The notes beneath the pieces are model-generated. The model was given only the letters and a program-made list of their open reading frames with translations. It searched no databases and was not told the origin of the DNA. From Argopecten irradians (taxonomy: Eukaryota; Mollusca; Bivalvia; Pectinida; Pectinidae), in NCBI RefSeq assembly GCF_041381155.1, contig NC_091134.1, positions 4,950,255 through 5,014,254 of the forward strand: a DNA stretch of 64,000 bases, given 5' to 3'. This document shows positions 41,225 through 54,200 of the stretch, in pieces. A program made the position numbers and the translations under genes. Positions within the stretch are counted from its first letter, which is position 1; every line of letters begins with the position of its first letter.

Positions 41225-42490
41225 GGTTGTGGAAAACAAAAAATCATGCGAAAGAAGAAAAACAATGATCACAAAGATCCAATAAAGTTACAATCAATGG
41301 TGGGCGCCAAGATTTTTGAGATCTATTTATAACAAGTTTTTTATTAGAAAAAAACATTGCCCTGTATAATTATCTTCAAAAAAAAATTAACGCAGAAAGT
41401 TGAAATCTATCATAAAACCAACGATAGAGTTAGTTATGCAGGACCATCATAAACAATTTTTATTAAGTATAATGTGTATTCAGGTACAGGTGAAAACCCT
41501 ATAACTTTGATTGAACTTGTTTTATGGGTCAAGGTCATTTTCCTAGTTCTGACGATTTTTATCGGGGGGCTTCCCATCCCCTGGACATCTCTTATATATG
41601 AAATGGGGGCCTAGGCGGCCCCCAGACCCCTAGACCTGTACAGTAAAATCTTCTGGAGCCCCTGCAAAAATGTTTTCAAGTTTTTATACATTAAAAACAG
41701 CACCTTTCACATTTGACCCTTACCGAAAACCTGAAGTTGCCATTTTTTGTAATAACATGTAGAGAGAAAAAGTTTACGCTTAAGATTATCTGCATAACTT
41801 TATTATTGGATGAAATCTGTGAAAAAGAACTGTTAGTGAGTTATAAGCAGATTTTTTAAATTTTAAGATATGATGACGTCATAGCGGCCATTTTGTTTTT
41901 TTGATGAAGATGAAAATCATATCAAACGTTAGAGAGCATTAGAGGGGTCTTTTCTATAGCAATTGCAGACTATATCAGTCATTCAATTCGACAATATATA
42001 ATGTTAAACATTTTGGCGGGAATTTAGCAAAGATCAAATGATTGTTTTTCAAAATGGCATACAGCATTAACCGGAAGTGCCACCGAAAAATTAAAGACAC
42101 CATATTCATCAGAATGACATTCTGCATCGATATGTAAAATTTCGCAAAATCAGAAAAATAAAAATTCTTGAACTTTGACCCCATAGCGAACTTTTTTGTT
42201 TGACCTTTGACCTAATTGCTGTAATTGACTAAAAGTTAGGCTTTTATACGATCTACATAAAACATCAAAAATATTTGCTGTATCTTAAACGGTGTTTGAG
42301 TTATGGCTGTTTTAAAATTTTTAGGTATGACGTCATGGCGGCCATCTTGGATTTTTGACCTACTTAGAAATGTTGCGGTCACCCCTTCAACTCATGCCAT
42401 AAAATATAACAATTAGACCATTGGCATACCTCTTACCATTTTGAAGATCTTTTGGACACAAATAAAGTGTAGAAGAATAATAATAATAAA
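41225..42490 (+). repeat. Dispersed repeat copy related to 17940-18700, partly scrambled
   Basis: From 41270 it follows the 17940-18700 repeat (CAAAGATCCAATAAAGT, GCCCTGTA, ACCAACGATA, TTTGACCCTTACCGAAAACC, GACGTCATGGCGGCC). Within 41460-41700 it alternates with words of the 798-bp unit. A different segment (41880-42235) is inserted before the GTTAGGCTTTTATACGATCT block. Confidence 0.6.
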
Positions 42491-44023
42491 CTAGAAATTG
42501 TCATAGACAATTTGGCGGGCTTTTTGCATTTTTTCACCACGTGGTGAAAAGACCTATTGTTTTTGTTTGTTTTTTATTATTATTATTAATTATTCTAAAC
42601 CAGTTTGCAGATAATCTTAAGCGTAAACCTTTACTCTCTACATGTTATTACAAAAAATGGCAACTTCCGGTTTTCGGTAAGGGTCAAATGTGAAAGGTGC
42701 TGTTTTTAACAATAAACTTGAAAACTTTTCTCCCGAAGTTCTGTAAGGTCTAGGATCTTCATATATTTTATATATAATATGTCCAGGGGATGGGCTATAA
42801 AGTCAGATACTAGGAATGACCTTGACCCATATTCAAGTTCACAGGGGTCAATCGTTTAAGGAGCATTCGATCTCGTTATCATTTGCTCAAAACGAATGGA
42901 AATATGAATTGGATTAAGATGAGAGTTCTCTTCGGCTGAACAAACTTCATGCAGATCTTCACTAAAACACTCTTATTCAGGGCTGAAAAATCAAGGTCAT
43001 TTATTGGTTACAACTTCAAAACCCATGCATTACCTAGTTCTTAACTTACCTGGCAATGACGGTACTGTAAACGTTTTAAGCCCTGTTTTAAAATTTTTAG
43101 GTATGACGTCATGGCGGCCATTCTTGGATTTTTGACCTACTTAGAAATGTTGCGGTCACCCCTTCAACTCATGCCATAAAATATAACAATTAGACCATTG
43201 GCATACCTCTTACCATTTTGAAGATCTTTTGGACACAAATAAAGTGTAGAAGAATAATAATAATAAACTAGAAATTGTCATAGACAATTTGGCGGGCTTT
43301 TTAGGGCTTTTCACCACGTGGTGAAAAGACCTATTGTTTTTGTTCTGTTTTTTATTATTATTATTATTATTCTAAACCAGTTTGCAGATAATCTTAAGCG
43401 TAAACCTTTACTCTCTACATGTTATTACAAAAAATGGCAACTTCCGGTTTTCGGTAAGGGTCAAATGTGAAAGGTGCTGTTTTTAACAATAAACTTGAAA
43501 ACTTTTCTCCCGAAGTTCTGTAAGGTCTAGGATCTTCATATTTCATATATAATATGTCCAGGGGATGGGCTATAAAGTCAGATATTAGGAATGACCTTGA
43601 CCCATATTCAAGGCCACATGAGTCAAATATGTTCAAATCTTTAAATGACTCATCCATAACCAAAATGACAAGTCTTCATACATTCAAGGTCACAGGGGTC
43701 CAGAGTTTAAATATACATACCGGGGTATATATATACTTAACAACACCGCAAGTCAGATGACGTTAAGGCGCATTCGATCTCGTTATCATTTGCTCAAACG
43801 AATTTGGAAATATGAATTGGATTAAGATGAGAGTTCTCTTCGGCTGAACAAACTTCATGCAGATCTTCACTAAAACACTCTTATTCAGGGCTGAAAAATC
43901 AAGGTCATTTATTGGTTACAACTTCAAAACCCATGCATTACCTAGTTCTTAACTTACCTGGCAATGACGGTACTGTAAACTAAATATAGTGAAAAGCCCG
44001 CCTATGTCTATGACAATTTCTAG
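42491..44023. mobile_element. Two tandem copies of a CTAG-hairpin element; the second is bounded at both ends
   Basis: CTAGAAATTGTCATAGACAA starts at 42491 and 43268 (777 apart). Each is followed by TTCACCACGTGGTGAAAAG, the inverted CTCTACATGTTATTACAAAA block and TTCTCTTCGGCTGAACAAAC. The second copy ends at 44023 with the inverted terminus GTCTATGACAATTTCTAG, so 43268-44023 (756 bp) is bounded by inverted ends. Between the copies lies a duplicate of the GACGTCATGGCGGCC repeat. The ends read hairpin-CTAG-T on the outward strand. Confidence 0.65.
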
Positions 44024-44235
44024 TCACTCACTATATTAATAGTTTTTGACAAGAAGTTGTAAGTGTTAAGTGTACTTTATCCCTGTGAACTTAATAAAGG
44101 TTAAGGTCATTAGTTTGAACAGACTTGGAAGGCTTTATCCCAGAATTTGTAATATGTAACTGCATTGAACATTTCAAGATAATATTTGAATAATTGGAAG
44201 GGAAGAATGTCAATATCAAGTGCTGATCATGTCAA

Positions 44236-45945
44236 CAACGGGGAAGAGAGAGAGTAAAATCCTGTCGACTATAAACAACTGGGAAGAGGGAGGGTAAAAT
44301 CCTGTCGACTATAAACAACAGGGAAGAGGGAGGGTAAAATCCTGTCGACTATAAGCAACAGGGAAGAGTGAGGGTAAAATCCTGTTGACTATAAACAACA
44401 GGGAATAGGGATGATAAAATCCTGTCGACTTTAAACACCAGGGAATAGGGAGGGTAAAATCCTGTCGGCTATAAACAACAGGGAAGAGGGAGGGTAAAAT
44501 CCTGTCGACTATAAACAACAGGGAAGAGGGAGGGTAAAATCCTGTCGACTATAAACAACAGGGAAGAGGGAGGGTAAAATCCTGTCGACTATAAACAACA
44601 GGGAAGCGTAAGGGTAAAATCCTGTCGACTATAAACAACAGGGAATAGGGAGGGTAAAATCCTGTCGACTATAAACAACAGGGAAGAGGGAGGGTAAAAT
44701 CCTTTGGACTATAAACAACAGGGAAGAGGGAGGGTAAAATCCTGTCGACTATAAACAACAGGGAAGCGTGAGGGTAAAATCCTGTCGACTATAAACAACA
44801 GGGAAGAGTGAGGGTAAAATCCTGTCGACTATAAACAGGGAAGAGGGAGGGTAAAATCATGTCGACTATAAACAACAGGGAAGAGGGAGGGTAAAATCCT
44901 GTCGACTATAAACAACAGGGAAGAGGGAGGGTAAAATCATGTTAACCATAAACAACAGGGAAGAGGGAGGGTAAAATCCTGTCTACTATAAACAGGGAAG
45001 AGTGAGGGTAAAATCCTGTCGACTTTAAACAACAGGGAAGAGTGAGGGTAAAATCCTGTCAACCATAAACAACAGGGAAGAGTGAGGGTAAAATCCTGTC
45101 GACTTTAAACAACTGGGAAGAGTGAGGGTAAAATCCTGTCAACCATAAACAACAGGGAAGAGTGAGGGTAAAATCCTGTCAACCATAAACAACTGGGAAG
45201 AGTGAGGGTAAAAGCCTGTCGACTTTAAACAACAGGGAAGAGTGAAAGTAAAATCCTGTCAACCATAAACAACAGGGAAGAGTGATGGTAAAATCCTGTC
45301 GACTATAAACATCAGGGAAGAGTGAAAGTAAAATCCTGTCAACCATAAATAACAGGGAAGAGTGAGGGTAAAATCATGTCAACCATAAACAACAGGGAGG
45401 AGTGAGGGTAAAATACTGTCGACTATAAACAACAGGGAAGAGGGAGGGTAAAATCCTGTCGACTATAAACAACAGGGAAGAGTGAGGGTAAAATCCTGTC
45501 AACCATAAACAACACGGAAGAGGGAGGGTAAAATCCTGTGGACTATAAACAGGGAAGAGGGAGGGTAAAATCCTGTGGACTATAAACAACGGGGAAGAGT
45601 GAGGGTAAAATCCTGTCGACTATAAACAGGGAAAAGGGAGGGTAAAATCCTGTTGACTATAATCAACAGGGAAGAGTGAGGGTAAAATCCTGTTGACTAT
45701 AAACAACAGGGAATAGGGATGATAAAATCCTGTCAACCATAAACAACACGGAAGAGGGAGGGTAAAATCCTGTGGACTATAAACAGGGAAGAGGGAGGGT
45801 AAAATCCTTTGGACTATAAACAACGGGGAAGAGTGAGGGTAAAATCCTGTCGACTATAAACAGGGAAGAGGGAGGATAAAATCCTGTGGACTATAAACAA
45901 CGGGGAAGAGTGAGGGTAAAATCCTGTCGACTATGAACAATGGTA
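44236..45945. repeat. 40-bp minisatellite
   Basis: About 42 units of GGGAAGAGGGAGGGTAAAAT followed by CCTGTCGACTATAAACAACA. Sub-families differ by GAGTGAGGG, GTCAACCATAAA and a 3-bp loss of AAC. Short Leu/Pro/Phe-rich frames on the - strand are repeat translations. Confidence 0.97.
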
Positions 45946-46110
45946 CAGAAAGAGTTAGGAATTCCTTGAAAGCAATTAACAAGAATTTTGTGTTGCCTGC
46001 GATTTTAATTTCAAGAACAAATTGACTTTTTATAGCAACAGCGACCTTGACATTTAATATCTTGAAGACTGAAAACACCAACAGGTCATGTAATTTTGTA
46101 GAAAAATATG

Positions 46111-46116
46111 TTTATT
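46111..46116 (-). terminator. Candidate POLRMT polyadenylation signal
   Basis: AATAAA on the - strand in a position to end a long 3' UTR. Nearer AT-rich variants exist, so the real site is uncertain. Confidence 0.3.
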
Positions 46117-48196
46117 TGAAGTCTTTGTTGTCTTGTTAGAGGTAAACAAAGGCTTGGTATAAACCTCCTCTGTTTACAGAGAACACTATATATTACATTA
46201 CTGATTACAATGAACACATACATGGACCACATGCACTCAGATAGCATCATTGTTCTGTACTTGTAATCTCTCCAAGGTCAACAATATTTCAAACAATCAA
46301 CAATGTAAACCTTAACTTTTAGCACAATTAACTGAATATATGTAACCAACAGATGAGTCTAAATAATGATGATCATGTTTACATGTACACATTACATAGC
46401 CAATATCTGATGTATTAAAGGCTGGAGATATGTGTATATACATAAACAAAAAGCTAAGCACAACTCGACTATGTCACAGCAAAACTGTAGGCTCTGTCTT
46501 CAACGAAAGATGAGACAATGATACAGGTAGAGTAATGGTACACTGTTTTACTTTGAAGTTGAGTGTTGTTCTCAGTAATCTTCAAAAGAAGGCCTGTGAC
46601 TGGTCAATTTTTCTCCTGAACTTCCTTCAGTTTCACTACAACATAGTACAGGGGTGGCTATAACAACAGCGATAGTAACCACTGAAATATTGAGGATGGA
46701 GCAGTTGTCTGTGGTCCGAGATGATTATGACTATTAAAAAGGTCAAGGTTAAATGTATATGTAGTTAAAATATTTTATTAAATTTTTTGCATCGATTACT
46801 CTATGACCAGCATCAAACTGTTATGCTAATTCACTAGTACACTTAAGCTTATCTGTTTAGGTACCGATACACCAAAGATAAACAGTAGGTTTATAATCAG
46901 TCATTATTGGCATTTACACTAACTGTAGATGTATATACTTAAGAAACACTATTAGTTCAGTGAATTAAAATTTTTTTGTGTGTGTGCTGAAAATAGCTGA
47001 AATTTGTCAGTGCCAAAATAAGTGTGTTTACAAGTACAGTAGACATTCACACATTTCCACTACAACTGACTATACTATTATATCACAGCAAACAACAGAT
47101 ATTAGAGGCAAGAGCCGCAACATCTACACAACATTCTAAACTTCATACACTGACAAGGACATCACAAAATTCTCAACTTTATACAATTATATACGATTTA
47201 CATCTTTACACATTTGTAGCATTAATTTTCACATAAAAAATGCAACATGAATTGCAGCATGATGAAGCAGGAACTTCAATTTCTTCACACATCTGCTTGA
47301 ATAACACAGACGATAAGATGACAATAAACATTCACACAACCTCTCATTAAATGAGCGAAATAAAACATCAAATATCACAGTTATTGGATGACACAGGAAT
47401 GGAACTTATACCACACTTTTATGTTATTAGACATAGAATCTTAGATCAATAGTTAACAGAATCTACAGATATCAACTTTGTAGCTTTCAAAATGAAATAT
47501 TACTTATCTCAAGCCGCTGATTAATAATTAATGCAAAATACTATAAATGAACACAATTCTGATGGTTATGAGTACATTTAACTCAAATTTGGCACAATTG
47601 GGTAAGAATTGAATGACTAAAAGAATTTTCCATTTGATGAAAAATTCAGTACTAGCCCATCAACGTAGGATTGTAGAAGCACTTCTCCTTTCGGTTAAAG
47701 AATCTAAGAATTTGTGGTCTGAGCATTATTAGTAGATATCTCACATATTCTTATTACTCTCTAATACCCGTCATGTTCCTCTGAAAAAACATTCAATCAG
47801 TTTTTTATTTCCTGTGGTTGTAGAACTTGTATGACTTGGGAGCTTTCATAACAGAGTAAGTTCATTTGTTTCAGGAATTACACAAACTAGAAACTCAGGT
47901 TTCATTGGTTCATGAGCTAAAATGAATGACTATGCTTCATTGGTTTCTGAGCTGAAGTGACTATGCCACGATCGTTACACAATTCTTCATTGGTTTCTGA
48001 GCTGAAGTGACTAGGAAGCTTTTGTTGGCTGCTGATCTTCATAATCACTTGTGTAAGTTCAGTTGGAATACTACCAGCTTTAATGTATTAAACTGAAGTA
48101 GCATCCTCATACACAACTCAGCACATTGACAGTCATCTTAATATTGGTAGATCTAGCAGGAATACAGGGCTGCTGAGTTACGGTGAGGTAGAGACA
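46117..48196 (-). other. POLRMT: Probable POLRMT 3' UTR and 3' flank
   Basis: The stretch after the stop codon is AT-rich, free of tandem arrays and non-coding. It contains a diverged family A MITE at 46515-46698 and a short duplication of TTCATTGGTTTCTGAGCTGA near 47935-48010. How far the transcript extends cannot be told. Confidence 0.35.
46515..46698. mobile_element. Diverged family A MITE fragment
   Basis: Similar in order to 13820-14055: ATGGTACACTGT, TAATCTTCAAAAGAAGG, TGACTGGTCAA, CCTTCAGTTTCACTA, TACAGGGGTGG and TATTGAGGATGG. The left terminus is not recognisable. Confidence 0.55.
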
Positions 48197-48246
48197 TCAA
48201 CTGAAGAAGTACTCGGAGTCCAACACATTATTGAGGTCAAAATCAC
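48197..48246 (-). CDS. POLRMT: POLRMT last coding exon
   Basis: The acceptor CATTGCAG precedes [16 protein letters not shown] and stop TGA (48197-48199). The FDL...YFFS ending is diagnostic of animal POLRMT. Confidence 0.93.
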
Positions 48247-51200
48247 CTGCAATGATACAAACATTTTGTGTACTTCACAAATCTTAAATTAAAGTTTCAT
48301 TTTAATTGAATTCAAGAATAAACTCGATTAGAATTACAATAAAACTACACGTAGTTAAGCAAACTGTTGCTTAAGCATTTTAACAGATTTAGAAAACTTT
48401 TTGATATATTTCAAATCAGGATACAAATAAATTCATTAGATATGTATATAACATTAAGTATGATGAACAAATGGCCGTGATAGAATATGGAATCAGATAT
48501 TGTTAGGGATCAAAATTAATGTTCTATTCCATCAAATGATAATACAAATCCTTTTTCCTTTATACCTACCAAGTTTAATCTTATCACATTTCAACACCTT
48601 TGCATATCCCTTTAGACGTTCTCTTTCATCTGGTTTCATTCCTTTACGTCTGTATAAAAAGATATGAATAGAATTATGCAAATATTTTGAATCAAAGCTC
48701 TATTAATCAGAGATTAAATTCATTGGTAATATTTTTCTTTTAAAGCCATCAAGAACATCAAATGTTAAGATATCAATCTTGGTCGGAGTTTGACATGTTG
48801 AATGTAGACAATATGAGCCACAAAATCAATATTTAATACTTTAGGACTTTCATCATTTGAGAAAGATGTCACAACAATGATATAAGTTTGGTTATCATAA
48901 AAGGTTGGACTTGATGGTTCTTATAATAGGCTGAGTTGATGGTTATTACAATAGGCTGGACTTGATGGTTATTATAATAGGTTGACCTTGATGGTTATTA
49001 TAATAGGTTGACCTTGATGGTTATTATAATAGGTTGACCTTGATGGTTATTATAATAGGTTGACCTTGATGGTTATTATAATAGGTTGACCTTGATGGTT
49101 ATTATAATAGGTTGACCTTGATGGTTATTATAATAGGTTGACCTTGATGGTTATTATAATAGGTTGACCTTGATGGTTATTATAATAGGTTGACCTTGAT
49201 GGTTATTATAATAGGTTGACCTTGATGGTTATTATAATAGGTTGACCTTGATGGTTATTATAATAGGTTGACCTTGATGGTTATTATAATAGGTTGACCT
49301 TGATGGTTATTATAATAGGTTGACCTTGATGGTTATTATAATAGGTTGACCTTGATGGTTATTATAATAGGCTTGACCTTGATGGTTATTATAATAGGTT
49401 GTCCTTGATGGTTATTATAATAGGTTGACCTTGATGGTTATTATAATAGGTTGGACTTGATGGTTATTATAATAGGTTGTCCTTGATGGTTATTATAATA
49501 GGTTGACCTTGAGTGATGGTTATTATAATAGGTTGACCTTGATGGTTATTATAATAGGTTGACCTTGATGGTTATTATAATAGGTTGACCTTGATGGTTA
49601 TTATAATAGGTTGTCCTTGATGGTTATTATAATAGGTTGACCTTGATGGTTATTATAATAGGTTGACCTTGATGGTTATTATAATAGGTTGACCTTGATG
49701 GTTATTATAAATAGGTTGGACTTGATGGTTATTATAATAGGTTGACCTTGATGTTTTATAATAGGTTGACCTTGATGGTTATTATAATAGGTTGACCTTG
49801 ATGGTTATTATAATAGGTTGACCTTGATGGTTATTATAATAGGTTGGACCTTGATGGTTATTATAATAGGTTGACCTTGATGGTTATTATAATAGGTTGA
49901 CCTTGATGGTTATTATAATAGGTGGACTTGAGTTTTATAATAGGTTGACCTTGATGGTTATTATAATAGGTTGAACTTGATGGTTATTATAATAGGTTGA
50001 CCTTGATGGTTATTATAATAGGTTGACCTTGATGGTTATTATAATAGGTTGACCTTGATGGTTATTATAATAGGTTGACCTTGATGGTTATTATAATAGG
50101 TTGACCTTGATGGTTATTATAATAGGTTGACCTTGATGGTTATTATAATAGGTTGACCTTGATGGTTATTATAATAGGTTGGACTTGATGGTTATTATAA
50201 TAGGTTGACCTTGATGGTTATTATAATAGGTTGGACTTGATGGTTATTATAATAGGTTGGACTTGATGGTTATTATAATAGGTTGACCTTGATGGTTATT
50301 ATAATAGGTTGGACTTGATGGTTATTATAATAGGTTGACCTTGATGGTTATTATAATAGGTTGACCTTGATGGTTATTATAATAGGTTGACCTTGATGGT
50401 TATTATAATAGGTTGACCTTGATGGTTGTTATAATAGGTTGACCTTGATGGTTATTATAATAGGTTGACCTTGATGGTTATTATAATAGGTTGACCTTGA
50501 TGGTTATTATAATAGGTTGACCTTGATGGTTATTATAATAGGTTGGACTTGATGGTTATTATAATAGGTTGGACTTGATGGTTATTATAATAGGTTGACC
50601 TTGATGGTTATTATAATAGGTTGACCTTGATGGTTATTATAATAGGTTGACCTTGATGGTTATTATAATAGGTTGACCTTGATGGTTATTATAATAGGTT
50701 GACCTTGATGGTTGTTATAATAGGTTGACCTTGATATAATAGGTTGACCTTGATGGTTATTATAATAGGTTGACCTTGATGGTTATTATAATAGGTTGGA
50801 CTTGATGGTTGTTATAATAGGTTGACCTTGATGGTTATTATAATAGGTTGACCTTGATGGTTATTGTAATAGGTTGACTTGATGGTTATTATAATAGGTT
50901 GACCTTGATGGTATTATAATAGGTTGGACTTGATGGTTATTATAATAGGTTGACTTGATGGTTATTATAATAGGTTGACCTTGATGGTTATTATAATAGG
51001 TTGACTTGATGGTTATTATAATAGGTTTGACCTTGATGGTTATTATAATAGGTTGACCTTGATGGTTATTATAATAGGTTTAACTTGATGTTTAAATTTA
51101 TAGGTTGTAATTAGTTAGGCTTGAGTTGGTTATTATAATAGCTTCCAAAATGTTAATCACTTTGATCTGTTATTTATATAACAATGATTTAGGTTGACCT

Positions 51201-54200
51201 TGATGTAAAACTTTATTAGTGTTAATAATGTGGATTTTTGTGTTGAAAAAGTTTTCATTGTGCTTCTGTTAAAACAACTTTATTATTGTGATATTACCAT
51301 TAGTAGTTTATTGTCCTTTGATGGTTATTGATAATAGGTAGTGTACACCTGTACCAATGATGTAGAGGTGTATATTCAGTATATAATTACTTGATTCTTT
51401 ATGTGTAGTGTCACCTGTAGTTGCTGTTTAGAAGGTGTAAGATCCAGTATAATAACTTGATTCATGATTCAGTGTAGTGGTTACCATTATAATAGTTGGT
51501 TGTGAGAAGGTGTACTTCCAGTATAATTTACTTGACTCTTAGTGTACACCTGTAGTTGGTGTAGAAGGTGTACTTCCAGTATAATAACTTGATTCTGTTC
51601 AGTGTAGTGTACACCTGTAGTTGGTGTAGAAGGTGTACTTCCAGTATAATAACTTGATTCTGTTCAGTGTAGTGTACACCTGTAGTTGGTGTAGAAGGTG
51701 TACTTCCAGTATAATAACTTGATTCTGTTCAGTGTAGTGTACACCTGTAGTTGGTGTAGAAGGTGTACTTCCAGTATAATTACTTGATTCTGTTCAGTGT
51801 AGTGTACACCTGTAGTTGGTGTAGAAGGTGTACTTCCAGTATAATTACTTGATTCTGTTATTAAGTGTAGTGTACACCTGTAGTTGGTGTAGAAGGTGTA
51901 CTTCCAGTATAATTACTTGATTCTGTTCAGTGTAGTGTACACCTGTAGTTGGTGTAGAAGGTGTACTTCCAGTATAATTACTTGATTCTGTTAAGTGTAG
52001 TGTACACCTGTAGTTGGTGTAGAAGGTGTACTTCCAGTATAATTACTTGATTCTGTTCAGTGTAGTGTACACCTGTAGTTGGTGTAGAAGGTGTACTTCC
52101 AGTATAATTACTTGATTCTGTTAAGTGTAGTGTACACCTGTAGTTGGTGTAGAAGGTGTACTTCCAGTATAATTACTTGATTCTGTTAAGTGTAGTGTAC
52201 ATCTGTAGTTTGGTGTAGAAGGTGTACTTCCAGTATAATTACTTGATTCTGTTCAGTGTAGTGTACACCTGTAGTTGGTGTAGAAGGTGTACTTCCAGTA
52301 TAATTACTTGATTCTGTTCAGTGTAGTGTACACCTGTAGTTGGTGTAGAAGGTGTACTTCCAGTATAATTACTTGATTCTGTTAAAGTGTAGTGTACACC
52401 TGTAGTTGGTGTAGAAGGTGTACTTCCAGTATAATTACTTGATTCTGTTAAGTGTAAAGTGTACACCTGTAGTTGGTGTAGAAGGTGTACTTCCAGTATA
52501 ATTACTTGATTCTGTTCAGTGTAGTGTACACCTGTAGTTGGTGTAGAAGGTGTACTTCCAGTATAATTACTTGATTCTGTTCAGTGTAGTGTACACCTGT
52601 AGTTGGTGTAGAAGGTGTACTTCCAGTATAATTACTTGATTCTGTTAAGTGTAGTGTACACCTGTAGTTGGTGTGTAGTTTGGTGTGAAGTGTACTTCCA
52701 GTATAATTACTTGATTCTGTTAAAGTGTAGTGTACACCTGTAGTTGGTGTAGAATTACTTTGATTCTGTTCCAGTGTAGTGTACACCTGTAGTTGGTGTA
52801 TTGGTGTAGGAAGGTGTACTTCCAGTATAATTATTGATTCTGTAGTGTACACCTGTAGTTGGTGTAGAAGGTTGTACTTCCAGTATAATTACTTGATTCT
52901 GTTAAGTGTAGTGTACACCTGTAGTTGGTGTAGAAGGTGTACTTCCAGTATAATTACTTGATTCTGTTAAGTGTAGTGTACCCTGTAGTTGGTGTAGTGT
53001 ACTTCCAGTATAATTGGATTAGTTAAGTGTAGTGTACATCTGTAGTTGTAGAAGGTGTACTTCCAGTATAATTACTGGTGAGGGTGTACTTCCAGTATAA
53101 TTACTTGATTCTAGAGGTTAAGTGTAGTGTACACCTGTAGTTGGTGTAGAAGGTGTACTTTCAGTATAATTACTTGATTCTGTTCAGTGTAGTGTACACC
53201 TGTAGTTGGTGTAGAAGGTGTACTTCCAGTATAATTACTTGATTCTGTTCAGTGTAGTGTACACCTGTAGTTGGTGTAGAAGGTGTACTTCCAGTATAAT
53301 TACTTGATTCTGTTAAGTGTAGTGTACACCTGTAGTTGGTGTAGAAGGTGTACTTCCAGTATAATTACTTGATTCTGTTCAGTGTAGTGTACACCTGTAG
53401 TTGGTGTAGAAGGTGTACTTCCAGTATAATTACTTGATTCTGTTCAGTGTAGTGTACACCTGTAGTTGGTGTAGAAGGTGTGTACTTCCAGTATAATTAC
53501 TTGATTCTGTGCAGTGTAGTGTACACCTGTAGTTGGTGTAGAAGGTGTACTTCCAGTATAATTACTTGATTCTGTTCAGTGTAGTGTACATCTGTAGTTG
53601 GTGTAGAAGAAGGTGTACTTCCAGTATAATTACTTGATTCTGTTCAGTGTAGTGTACATCTGTAGTTGGTGTAGAAGGTGTACTTCCAGTATAATTACTT
53701 GATTCTGTTCAGTGTAGTGTACACCTGTAGTTGGTGTAGAAGGTGTACTTCCAGTATAATTACTTGATTCTGTTCAGTGTAGTGTACACCTGTAGTTGGT
53801 GCAGAAGGTGTACTTCCAGTATAATTACTTGATTCTGTTCAGTGTAGTGTACACCTGTAGTTGGTGTAGAAGGTGTACTTCCAGTATAATTACTTGATTC
53901 TGTTCAGTAGTAGTGTACATCTGTAGTTGTACTTCCAGTATAATTACTTGATTCTGTTAAGTGTAGTGTACACCTGTAGTTGGTGTAGAAGGTGTACTTC
54001 CAGTATAATTACTTGATTCTGTTCAGTGTAGTGTACACCTGTAGTTGGTGTAGAAGGTGTACTTCCAGTATAATTACTTGATTCTGTTCAGTGTAGTGTA
54101 CACCTGTAGTTGGTGTAGAAGGTGTACTTCCAGTATAATTACTTGATTCTGTAAAAGTAGTGTACTGTAGTGGTGTAGACGGTGTATTCAGTATCATTAC

